This document shows, in pieces, positions 1 to 5,645 of a stretch of 6,843 bases of DNA. The stretch is from Oxalobacteraceae bacterium (GTDB lineage Bacteria > Pseudomonadota > Gammaproteobacteria > Burkholderiales > Burkholderiaceae_D). Position numbers and translations under genes: made by a program. Each line of letters opens with the position of its first letter. The first letter of the stretch is position 1. The stretch covers positions 1-6,843 of the forward strand of contig CANKWG010000125.1 in the NCBI GenBank assembly GCA_947487325.1. The letters are read 5' to 3'. Below the pieces are notes generated by a model. It was not told the origin of the DNA, did no database searches, and saw only the letters and a list, made by a program, of their open reading frames with translations.

Positions 1-70
1 CCAATACGGACGGTGATTTGCGCATTTTCGGTGCGATTTCTCGACGGGCATATTTTCTCTTATTAAAACT

Positions 71-86
71 TCATTGAATTCAATGA
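71..86. promoter_or_regulatory. 16-bp perfect palindrome upstream of the ammonium transporter gene
   Basis: The bases TCATTGAATTCAATGA equal their own reverse complement with no spacer. The site lies about 95 bases before the amt start, in an AT-rich leader where an operator could sit. I infer a possible binding site for a dimeric regulator. No regulator gene is in the window and I do not recognise the motif. Confidence 0.35.
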
Positions 87-179
87 CTTATGAAATTGAA
101 TCGGAGGCACCAAAGAGGAACGAATATTGCTACCAAGCAGTCTCGCTGGCTTATTTATGCACATAAACAGGGAGTTGTC

Positions 180-1382
180 ATGGATTCATTCCGCAGCGGC
201 GCGGATACGTTGTTCATTCTGCTTGGCGCCATCATGATTCTGGCGATGCATGCCGGATTTGCATTCCTCGAACTTGGCACGGTACGCAAGAAAAACCAGG
301 TCAATGCGCTGGTGAAAATATTAGTCGATTTCGCCGTGTCGACCATGGCTTATTTTTTCGTCGGGTACAGCATTGCCTACGGCGTTAACTTCTTCAGCAG
401 CGCCGAGGTACTGGCCCAGAAGAGCGGCTTTGAATTGGTGAAGTTTTTCTTTCTGCTGACATTTGCCGCTGCGATACCGGCCATCATCTCCGGTGGTATT
501 GCCGAGCGCGCACGTTTTCATCCGCAGCTGGCGGCCACCGCGCTGATGGTCGGGCTGATCTATCCGATCTTTGAAGGGATTGCATGGAATCAGCGCTTTG
601 GCATACAGGCATGGCTGGAGGCCAGTTACGGTGCCGCCTTTCATGACTTTGCTGGTTCCGTAGTCGTTCATGCCGTTGGCGGCTGGGCAGCGTTGCCGGC
701 CGTGCTGCTGCTGGGGTCTCGCCGTGGGCGCTATTCCAAAGATGGCAGCATTTCTGCCCACCCACCTTCCAGCATTCCCTTTCTGGCACTCGGGGCGTGG
801 ATACTGGCCGTGGGCTGGTTCGGCTTCAATGTCATGAGCGCTCAAACTTTGGACAAGATGAATGGACTGGTTGCGATGAATTCGCTCATGGCAATGGTGG
901 GCGGTACGCTGGTCGCGGTTGTCATTGGCAAAAACGATCCAGGCTTTGCATATAACGGACCGCTGGCCGGACTTGTCGCTGTTTGCGCTGGTTCCGATCT
1001 GATGCATCCACTCGGCGCACTGGCCACCGGAGGTATCGCCGGCGCCATCTTTGTCTGGTTGTTCACGCTCACTCAAAACCGTTGGAAAATTGACGATGTA
1101 CTCGGCGTTTGGCCTTTGCATGGCTTGTGTGGTGCGTGGGGCGGTATCGCGGCAGGCATTTTTGGCGCGCAAGCGTTTGGTGGTTTGGGTGGTGTATCGC
1201 TGATGTCTCAGTTAATAGGCACAGCGCTAGGTGTAGCTATTGCAGTGGTGGGTGGTGTGCTGGTCTATGGCCTTTTGAAAATCACCGTAGGAATACGGCT
1301 TGATCCTGAAGAGGAGTACGAAGGTGCTGACCTCTCGGTGCATAAAATCTCGTCGACAGCAGAGCGCGAAACCAGCTGGTAA
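180..1382 (+). CDS. amt: Amt/MEP/Rh-family ammonium transporter
   Basis: This 400-residue inner-membrane protein should conduct ammonium or ammonia into the cell for nitrogen assimilation. Almost its whole length is hydrophobic, as expected for about 11 membrane helices. Compared from memory with E. coli AmtB, the pore residues are present. The twin histidines are H164 (in DFAGSVVVH) and H314 (in WPLHGLCG). The Phe gate is F95 and F216, D156 matches the structural Asp, and W136 and S220 match the outer recruitment site. About 8 extra residues lie between W136 and D156. The C-terminal tail (GIRLDPEEEYEG, 371-382) resembles the cytoplasmic tail that works with PII protein. The start at 180 is chosen because AGGGAG (169-174) precedes it at 5 bases and the protein then begins directly with a membrane helix. 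The in-frame ATG at 90 has no ribosome-binding site and would add 30 non-hydrophobic residues. Unlike E. coli AmtB, no cleavable signal peptide is evident. No glnK gene is adjacent within the window. Confidence 0.93.
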   Translation: MDSFRSGADTLFILLGAIMILAMHAGFAFLELGTVRKKNQVNALVKILVDFAVSTMAYFFVGYSIAYGVNFFSSAEVLAQKSGFELVKFFFLLTFAAAIPAIISGGIAERARFHPQLAATALMVGLIYPIFEGIAWNQRFGIQAWLEASYGAAFHDFAGSVVVHAVGGWAALPAVLLLGSRRGRYSKDGSISAHPPSSIPFLALGAWILAVGWFGFNVMSAQTLDKMNGLVAMNSLMAMVGGTLVAVVIGKNDPGFAYNGPLAGLVAVCAGSDLMHPLGALATGGIAGAIFVWLFTLTQNRWKIDDVLGVWPLHGLCGAWGGIAAGIFGAQAFGGLGGVSLMSQLIGTALGVAIAVVGGVLVYGLLKITVGIRLDPEEEYEGADLSVHKISSTAERETSW

Positions 1383-1385
1383 TAC

Positions 1386-1958
1386 TCAGCTACTGATACG
1401 CATGCCCGGCGCAATGTCGAGTGCATGCACACCAAACGACTGACCGTCGCGTGATGCGGCGAGGTCTGCAAAAAAACGCTTCAGTGTATGCGTGACCGTG
1501 GGGAAAGCAAGATCGCCCCACGGTATTTCCTGCTCTTTGAACAACCGCACTTCCAGACTCTCAACGCCTGCGGCGAAATCAAGGTCACACAAGCGCGCGC
1601 GATAAAACAGATGTACTTGATGAACATGCGCGACGTTCAGCAAACTAAATAGATCCAGCAATTCGATTCGTGCGCCGGCTTCTTCCAGCGTTTCGCGCGC
1701 TGCTGCCTCAGCAGTTGTTTCACCGTTTTCCATGAAGCCTGCCGGCAGTGTCCAGTAACCCCTGCGTGGCTCGATTGCGCGACGGCAGAGCAAAACCTGC
1801 GCACTGTCGCCCGCATCCCATAACGGTATGCTACCGACGACCATCTTGGGATTTTGATAGTGGACTTCGCTACAGCTCTCGCAAACATAACGAGAGCGAG
1901 TGTCATCAGGCGGAATCCTGAGTGAGACGACGTGACCGCAGCTGGGACAGAAATTCAT
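1386..1958 (-). CDS. Nudix hydrolase with N-terminal zinc ribbon
   Basis: This 190-residue protein is predicted to be a cytoplasmic enzyme that hydrolyses a nucleoside diphosphate linked to another group, using a divalent metal. ADP-ribose-type substrates are common for this group, but the substrate cannot be read from the sequence. Two CxxC pairs (C4/C7 and C26/C29) form a zinc-ribbon-like N-terminus, followed by HYQNPK. The Nudix box is complete at 74-96: G74, E80, R88, E89, E92, E93 and G95 fit GX5EX7REUXEEXGU. The SQPWPFPxS signature of NudC NADH pyrophosphatase is absent, so NudC is less likely. The start (ATG, complement of 1956-1958) gives the zinc ribbon at once, although no good Shine-Dalgarno sequence is visible. 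The gene ends 3 bases from the end of amt, which is convergent, and it is divergent from the tRNA gene. Confidence 0.88.
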   Translation of the reverse strand: MNFCPSCGHVVSLRIPPDDTRSRYVCESCSEVHYQNPKMVVGSIPLWDAGDSAQVLLCRRAIEPRRGYWTLPAGFMENGETTAEAAARETLEEAGARIELLDLFSLLNVAHVHQVHLFYRARLCDLDFAAGVESLEVRLFKEQEIPWGDLAFPTVTHTLKRFFADLAASRDGQSFGVHALDIAPGMRISS

Positions 1959-2045
1959 TCGGTAGCAGGTAGTGAGAAATGCCAGAGCAGATCTCGATTC
2001 AAGGTGTGTGCCGAGTTTAACATTCGCTGCGACGATAGAAGTTAG

Positions 2046-2075
2046 TTTGCATTAGCCGCCGATAGTCTGTATAGT
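2046..2075 (+). promoter_or_regulatory. Probable sigma-70 promoter of the initiator tRNA gene
   Basis: TATAGT (2070-2075, 5 of 6 to consensus) lies 14 bases before the mature tRNA 5' end. TTTGCA (2046-2051, 4 of 6) sits 18 bases upstream of it. Position relative to the tRNA and the good -10 support the call. The -35 is weak. Confidence 0.5.
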
Positions 2076-2088
2076 CCCATCCTTCAGA

Positions 2089-2165
2089 CGCGGGGTGGAG
2101 CAGTCTGGCAGCTCGTCGGGCTCATAACCCGAAGGTCACAGGTTCAAATCCTGTCCCCGCAACCA
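2089..2165 (+). tRNA. Initiator tRNA-fMet (anticodon CAT)
   Basis: This 77-nt tRNA carries formylmethionine to start translation. The acceptor arm pairs 2090-2095 with 2155-2160. C2089 opposes A2161, the C1-A72 mismatch typical of bacterial initiators. The anticodon stem TCGGG/CCCGA (2116-2120 and 2128-2132) shows the three consecutive G-C pairs required for initiation. The loop CTCATAA has CAT at 2123-2125. The T arm contains GGTTCAAATCC and CCA is encoded (2163-2165). It appears to be a single-gene transcription unit, with a promoter upstream and a terminator 21 bases downstream. Confidence 0.97.
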
Positions 2166-2186
2166 AACATCGCATTAAATCACAAC

Positions 2187-2219
2187 AAGCCCCTGATCTT
2201 CAGGGGCTTTTGTTTTTTC
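2187..2219 (+). terminator. Intrinsic terminator after tRNA-fMet
   Basis: A perfect 10-bp stem (AAGCCCCTGA, 2187-2196, with TCAGGGGCTT, 2200-2209) closes a 3-base loop. It is followed by a T-rich run interrupted by one G and ending near 2219. On the minus strand the A-rich flank is short, so it may act weakly for the minus-strand gene that ends at 2268, but it is clearly placed for the tRNA. Confidence 0.92.
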
Positions 2220-2267
2220 TTCGTTGACGCCTTGTGGCATCGTAGCCCAGCGATCAGAACTCTTGCC

Positions 2268-2741
2268 TCAGCGCTTCTTGAACTTCAGTTTTTCCATCAG
2301 GTCATAGGCGTCTGAAAGTTCATTGCCTGAATCGCCTTTTTCAAAATCGCACGTCATGCTGAAGGGCTTTTTGATGCCGTCCACTGTCAGCTGCACCGAG
2401 ATACCCTGGGGCGTGGAAAGATTGTATTCGACCTTACCGCTTGTAAAGACTACGCCCTTCATCCACTGCGAGCTGCTAGGTCCAAATTGTTCAAAGAAAA
2501 TTTTAGGCTTGGGAGATTTTTCGTTAGGCAGCGTAATTTCCACTTTTTCTGGCGTGCCAAATTTGTAGAAGATCTGTTTTTGGTCGGTGTTGGATTGACA
2601 GAGTGACACCGATTTTTTGGAGTCCTCCAGCTGGCAGCTGAACAGTGATTTTTCTTCGGGTGAGCAAAGCGATGCTGCGTTGACCGAAAGGCTTGCCATA
2701 AAAATAATCCCGGCAAAAATAGGCGTTCTGATGACTTGCAT
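2268..2741 (-). CDS. Predicted exported protein with four cysteines, function unknown
   Basis: I do not know a function for this 157-residue protein. The start at 2741 is preferred because GGAG (complement of 2749-2752) stands 7 bases before it and the protein then begins with a clear signal peptide: a basic residue, the hydrophobic core IFAGIIFMASLSV, and a likely cleavage after VNA near residue 22. A longer frame opening at 2828 would bury this signal. The mature part is small and polar, with C26, C36, C48 and C131. The early segment (SLC, LFSC, VSLC) resembles a recurrent arrangement in uncharacterised proteobacterial exported proteins. Disulfide bonds in the periplasm are plausible. The C-terminus (KLKFKKR) is basic. 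The gene is single, facing the tRNA terminator and divergent from scpB. Confidence 0.8.
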   Translation of the reverse strand: MQVIRTPIFAGIIFMASLSVNAASLCSPEEKSLFSCQLEDSKKSVSLCQSNTDQKQIFYKFGTPEKVEITLPNEKSPKPKIFFEQFGPSSSQWMKGVVFTSGKVEYNLSTPQGISVQLTVDGIKKPFSMTCDFEKGDSGNELSDAYDLMEKLKFKKR

Positions 2742-2906
2742 TGTGGTTCTCCAGTCTTTGAAAATAAGAGTCTGCCTCGACATATTGGCCTCTGTGGGCC
2801 GCGGGTCCCGCAAGCTGCCTACACGCAAGAGGGGCAGCCATTTCGGCAGCCTTCATTGGTGTACTGGCGTGCACCGTAGCCCGCCGGAACCCTCACGATT
2901 GAGGCA
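2742..2906. other. Divergent intergenic region with repeats, no gene seen
   Basis: This stretch separates the exported-protein gene from the scpB promoter. It holds a GCGGG-T-CCCGC dyad (2801-2811). It also holds two copies of GGCAGCC 12 bases apart (2833-2839 and 2845-2851) and a 7-bp inverted repeat (2858-2864 with 2869-2875). I could not place a convincing minus-strand promoter for the gene ending at 2268, although it must lie here. No supported coding sequence is visible on either strand. Confidence 0.5.
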
Positions 2907-2935
2907 ATGACAATCGGTTCGAACTGCCCTATAAT
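2907..2935 (+). promoter_or_regulatory. Strong sigma-70-like promoter upstream of scpB
   Basis: ATGACA (2907-2912, 5 of 6) and TATAAT (2930-2935, 6 of 6) are separated by exactly 17 bases. Transcription would begin near 2942. The bases between -10 and the start, GCGCCC, form a GC-rich discriminator of the kind found at growth-rate or ppGpp-controlled promoters. It is the best promoter match I see in the window and should drive scpB and rluB. Confidence 0.75.
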
Positions 2936-2941
2936 GCGCCC

Positions 2942-3154
2942 CATCGCTGATACCAGCGTGGCGTGATCCGGCGCCCTGTCGAATTCCCAAGCCTTACACC
3001 GGTCAAGACCGCAGCAGTCGCCCCAAGAAAAATTCTACAACCGCGGGCGCTGATTGCCAGCAACAAAACCCTTGCCTTACCCGTTTCAGTCTGGCTGACG
3101 CGGGCTTAGGATTGAGCTTCTCACTGCAACCAACTCGTATTGTACGAATCGTAG
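2942..3154 (+). other. Long 5' leader of the scpB transcript
   Basis: About 213 nt separate the predicted transcription start from the scpB ATG. Hairpin CGCTG-ATAC-CAGCG (2945-2958) lies at the very 5' end. A similar element, CGCTGATTGCCAGC, recurs at 3048-3061. No Shine-Dalgarno sequence precedes the ATG. Instead a dyad TCGTA-TTG-TACGA (3135-3147) occupies that position. No terminator with a T run is seen. The leader could be regulatory, or a second promoter nearer scpB may exist that I cannot recognise. Confidence 0.4.
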
Positions 3155-3871
3155 ATGAATACCGTTGAGGCGAAAAAAGTCCTCGAGACTGCACTGTTGT
3201 GCACGCACGAGGCATTGTCGATCAATGAGCTGAAAAAGCTTTTTGCTGGTCATCCGGATAATCCTGATGAGGCGGAGTCTCTCCCTGACACCGATACCAT
3301 CAAGGCCATGCTGGAAGAACTCGTTCAGGATTGGGAGGGGCGTGGCGTCGAACTGGTCAACCTGTCAACGGGCTGGCGGTTTCAGAGCTGCCCTGACATG
3401 AAGGTTTACCTCGACAGGCTGAACCCCGAGAAACCACCGAAATACACGCGGGCAACGCTTGAGACACTCGCCATCATCGCCTACCGCCAGCCAGTAACGC
3501 GTGGCGATATCGAAGAGATTCGGGGCGTGGCCGTGAACTCGCAGACGATCAAATTGCTTGAGGATCGTGGTTGGGTCGATGTGATTGGTCATCGTGATGT
3601 GCCAGGACGTCCTGCGCTACTGGCCACCACGAAACAATTTCTTGATGATTTGGGTTTGTCCTCACTGGAGCAGTTGCCGCCACTGCAGCAAGTAGGTGCC
3701 GACGTATTGCCTGAGGATGCGGCGGCCGCGGTTCAAGCAATGGAGCAGAACCTCCAGGCGTCACTGGATCAGGCATCGATTGATTTTTCCGAGCCGTCGG
3801 TGGATGAGACTTCACAGTCGGTAACGCTGGCGCGCGGCGATCAGCAGGACAACGCACAAGACGTACCGTAA
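3155..3871 (+). CDS. scpB: Segregation and condensation protein B (ScpB)
   Basis: ScpB dimers bind the kleisin ScpA and, with SMC, form the condensin-like complex that compacts and segregates the chromosome in the cytoplasm. The 238-residue product has the two winged-helix domains of the family. The first covers about residues 1-88 and opens with NTVEAKKVLETALL. The second covers about 95-170 and contains the signature TLETLAIIAYRQPVTRGDIE (101-120), then RGVAVNSQ and DVPGRPALLATTKQFLD. The tail after residue 172 is acidic and probably disordered. The ATG at 3155 fits the family N-terminus even though no Shine-Dalgarno sequence is visible. scpA is not in the window. The frame stops at TAA (3869-3871), but an acidic reading frame continues beyond it, so the tail may be truncated by a nonsense change. 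rluB follows on the same strand. Confidence 0.95.
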   Translation: MNTVEAKKVLETALLCTHEALSINELKKLFAGHPDNPDEAESLPDTDTIKAMLEELVQDWEGRGVELVNLSTGWRFQSCPDMKVYLDRLNPEKPPKYTRATLETLAIIAYRQPVTRGDIEEIRGVAVNSQTIKLLEDRGWVDVIGHRDVPGRPALLATTKQFLDDLGLSSLEQLPPLQQVGADVLPEDAAAAVQAMEQNLQASLDQASIDFSEPSVDETSQSVTLARGDQQDNAQDVP

Positions 3872-3904
3872 GAGGAAGCGCAAGAAGAAGCGCAAGAGGG
3901 GAGT
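3869..3904 (+). repeat. 12-bp tandem repeat at the scpB stop codon
   Basis: Three units in the scpB frame read TAAGAGGAAGCG (3869-3880), CAAGAAGAAGCG (3881-3892) and the degraded CAAGAGGGGAGT (3893-3904). The second unit encodes Gln-Glu-Glu-Ala. The stop codon of scpB occupies the place of the Gln codon CAA in the first unit, one C-to-T change away. Confidence 0.7.
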
Positions 3905-3991
3905 GAGGTATCGCTCCCGGATGAGCACGATGACAATGCTCCCACCGAATCAACACCAGATACACACGATGACCGCACCCGACCCGAATGA
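3872..3991 (+). other. In-frame acidic extension of scpB beyond its stop codon
   Basis: After the TAA, the scpB frame stays open for 39 codons to a TGA at 3989-3991. Fifteen of the 39 residues are Asp or Glu, with Gln, Ser, Thr and Pro filling most of the rest. It runs EEAQEEAQEG, then a Ser/Asp/Glu-rich part, ending RTRPE. This matches the character of the ScpB tail before the stop and not random sequence. The extension would end 20 bases inside rluB, a normal operon overlap. I infer that the ancestral scpB encoded about 278 residues. Confidence 0.5.
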
Positions 3992-5522
3992 CCCTCAGTC
4001 GCCGCCTCAGAGCGGCGACGCAGCAGAAAACACCGGTAACACGACCGCCGGTGATGATGCGCCTTCAAGAGACAAGACCAGGCAGGACAAGAAAAATCCT
4101 CGCCGTGGTGTCCGTGGTCCGCGTGCCTTGCGACGCTCGCGGGGACCCGACAAAGACGGCGAATCAGGAAAGCCTAGTGCACCTCCTGATCGAACCAGCG
4201 CCAACATGGCCGTCCGCGAACCGCAGCGTGGCAAACCAGGACCGCGCCAGAAGCCTCAGCACACCAATCAACGCCACGGTCAGCGCAATGCAGGAGCAGA
4301 CGCTGATGCAATTTTCAGTTTTGTTACCTCGGACGACTATGACCGAGTCGCCGCTGGCGAGGAAGCACTCACTACTGCGAAACACGGTACTCGGCATCAG
4401 AAGCCAGTGCGACGCGACCTGACTGCTGATGATGATGCGCCTAAGCTGCATAAAGTACTGGCCGAGGCCGGTCTGGGTTCTCGCCGCGATATGGAAGAAC
4501 TGATCATTGCAGGTAGGGTATCCGTCAACGGTGAGCCTGCGCATATCGGTCAACGCATACTGCCGGCCGATCAGGTCAGAATCAACGGCAAACTCGTACA
4601 ACGTAAAGTCAGCACTCGTCCTCCGCGCGTGCTGGTCTATCACAAGCCTTCGGGCGAAATCGTCAGCACCAGTGATCCCGAGGGCCGCGCTACGGTTTTT
4701 GATCGTTTGCCCACCATGAAGGTCGGTAAATGGCTGGCTGTTGGGCGCCTCGATTTCAACACGGAAGGTTTGCTTCTTTTTACTACCTCCGGTGATCTGG
4801 CCAACAAGCTCATGCATCCACGCTACGGCATCGAGCGGGAATATGCAGTTCGCACGCTCGGGGAACTAGAAGAAGGCATGCGGCAGAAATTGCTCTCGGG
4901 CGTAGAGCTTGATGATGGCCTTGCACAGTTCAACAAGATTGCTGATGGTGGTGGAGATGGCGCAAATCGCTGGTATCGCGTCACGATTTCCGAGGGCCGC
5001 AATCGCGAGGTGCGTCGGATGTTCGAAGCAGTCGGGTTGACCGTTTCGCGTCTAATCCGAACACGTTACGGCTCGCTCACTTTGCCTAGCAATCTCAAGC
5101 GTGGCCGATGGGAAGAAATGGATGAGCATGCGGTACGTGCACTGATGGCGGCCAATGGCCTTCAAAAGCCGGCGGGTCGCACGCAGGACACTCGCGGTGG
5201 CCCTGGCAAAGGAAAATTTGGTGGGCCGCCGAATCGTAATGGCAATAACGGCAACTTCAACGGCAACGGTAACGTGAACGGCAATGGCAATACGAACGGT
5301 AATGCCTACGGCAATAACGCTGGTCGGAGTGCGCCGCGTTCTCGTCAGCCTGATCCTCTGCAGACAGCGCTCGGATTCCCGACCGCGCCCCAAGGTGGCC
5401 GTGGCCAGCGTAGCGGTCAGGGCGACCCAAGGCGCCGCAGCGGGCAAGCAGCGACCGGCAGTTCATGGACATCGGATCGCTATGGCACGGGTGCACCGCA
5501 AAAGCGTCGTTCACGCGGTTAA
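3969..5522 (+). CDS. rluB: 23S rRNA pseudouridine synthase, RluB-like (RsuA family)
   Basis: The enzyme isomerises a uridine to pseudouridine in 23S rRNA (U2605 in E. coli, known for RluB). Numbering from 3969, the 517-residue protein has an S4 RNA-binding domain at about 159-205 (KLHKVLAEAGLGSRRDMEELI onward). The catalytic domain follows at about 219-395. The catalytic loop GRLDFNTEGLLL contains the essential aspartate D262, and EGRNREVRRMFEAVG (342-356) is typical of the family. Two unusual tails flank this core: about 155 basic, Pro/Gly/Arg-rich residues in front, and about 120 residues behind that include an Asn-Gly repeat and an Arg-rich end. E. coli RluB is much shorter. The start is uncertain. 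GTG 3903 and ATG 3921 are in frame but would translate the scpB tail region in a shifted frame, so ATG 3969 is preferred. It lacks a Shine-Dalgarno sequence, which suggests coupling to scpB translation. Confidence 0.92.
   Translation: MTAPDPNDPQSPPQSGDAAENTGNTTAGDDAPSRDKTRQDKKNPRRGVRGPRALRRSRGPDKDGESGKPSAPPDRTSANMAVREPQRGKPGPRQKPQHTNQRHGQRNAGADADAIFSFVTSDDYDRVAAGEEALTTAKHGTRHQKPVRRDLTADDDAPKLHKVLAEAGLGSRRDMEELIIAGRVSVNGEPAHIGQRILPADQVRINGKLVQRKVSTRPPRVLVYHKPSGEIVSTSDPEGRATVFDRLPTMKVGKWLAVGRLDFNTEGLLLFTTSGDLANKLMHPRYGIEREYAVRTLGELEEGMRQKLLSGVELDDGLAQFNKIADGGGDGANRWYRVTISEGRNREVRRMFEAVGLTVSRLIRTRYGSLTLPSNLKRGRWEEMDEHAVRALMAANGLQKPAGRTQDTRGGPGKGKFGGPPNRNGNNGNFNGNGNVNGNGNTNGNAYGNNAGRSAPRSRQPDPLQTALGFPTAPQGGRGQRSGQGDPRRRSGQAATGSSWTSDRYGTGAPQKRRSRG
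5232..5318 (+). repeat. Asn-Gly-Asn coding repeat in the rluB tail
   Basis: Imperfect units of AAYGGYAAY repeat through this stretch and encode an Asn/Gly-rich segment at about residues 422-450 of RluB, with scattered Arg, Phe, Val, Thr, Ala and Tyr. The third codon position varies (AAT/AAC, GGC/GGT), so the repeat is kept at protein level at least as much as at DNA level. Length variation between strains is likely. Confidence 0.8.
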
Positions 5523-5610
5523 GCGTCTTACTCGGCAGAGTCTAGGAATCTGCGGTGCCGGTTTAGGTAAATGATCTTAATTTGATAATTCCCATCCATT
5601 CCCTTGTGCG
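5523..5610. other. Intergenic region after rluB, no clear terminator
   Basis: A weak inverted repeat, CGGCA (5533-5537) with TGCCG (5556-5560), overlaps a second one, GCAGA with TCTGC (5535-5539 and 5549-5553). Neither is followed by a T run. Transcription from scpB-rluB may therefore continue into the rimP unit. I see no gene here. Confidence 0.35.
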
Positions 5611-5639
5611 TTGCGGTGAGATGCCTTATCGCCTATAAT
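5611..5639 (+). promoter_or_regulatory. Sigma-70-like promoter of the rimP-nusA operon
   Basis: TTGCGG (5611-5616, 3 of 6, keeping TTG) and a perfect TATAAT (5634-5639) are 17 bases apart. A start near 5646 gives a leader of about 150 nt before the likely rimP start region. This gives rimP-nusA its own promoter separate from scpB-rluB. Confidence 0.65.
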
Positions 5640-5645
5640 CAGGGA

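Noticed and set aside
8..21. Possible sigma-54 promoter (GG-N10-GC) upstream of amt
   Set aside because: The invariant GG and GC are correctly spaced and TT precedes GC, but the rest of the -24 element does not match. Such sites are frequent by chance and no NtrC site was recognised.
90..179. Longer start for the ammonium transporter at 90
   Set aside because: There is no Shine-Dalgarno sequence at 90 and the 30 extra residues are basic and unlike the family. ATG 180 has a good ribosome-binding site.
321..1172. Long minus-strand open frame of 283 codons opposite amt
   Set aside because: It is antisense to a well-conserved transporter. Its translation is compositionally odd, with many Gln, Arg and His, has no recognisable motif, and is explained by codon bias of amt.
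2801..2811. GCGGG-T-CCCGC dyad as a terminator
   Set aside because: The stem is only 5 bp with no usable loop and no T run follows on either strand.
2963..3109. 48-codon GTG open frame in the scpB leader
   Set aside because: It has no ribosome-binding site and no recognisable motif. A frame of this length is unremarkable in GC-rich sequence.
3549..3965. Minus-strand 138-codon open frame opposite scpB
   Set aside because: It is the antisense shadow of the scpB tail, with Pro/Arg/His-rich translation and no domain.
4164..4817. Minus-strand 217-codon open frame opposite rluB
   Set aside because: It lies wholly antisense to the conserved S4 and catalytic domains of RluB, with no motif or start signal.
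5232..5318. CRISPR-like or minisatellite array in rluB
   Set aside because: The repeats are short, in frame and degenerate at third positions, with no spacers. They encode a low-complexity protein tail.
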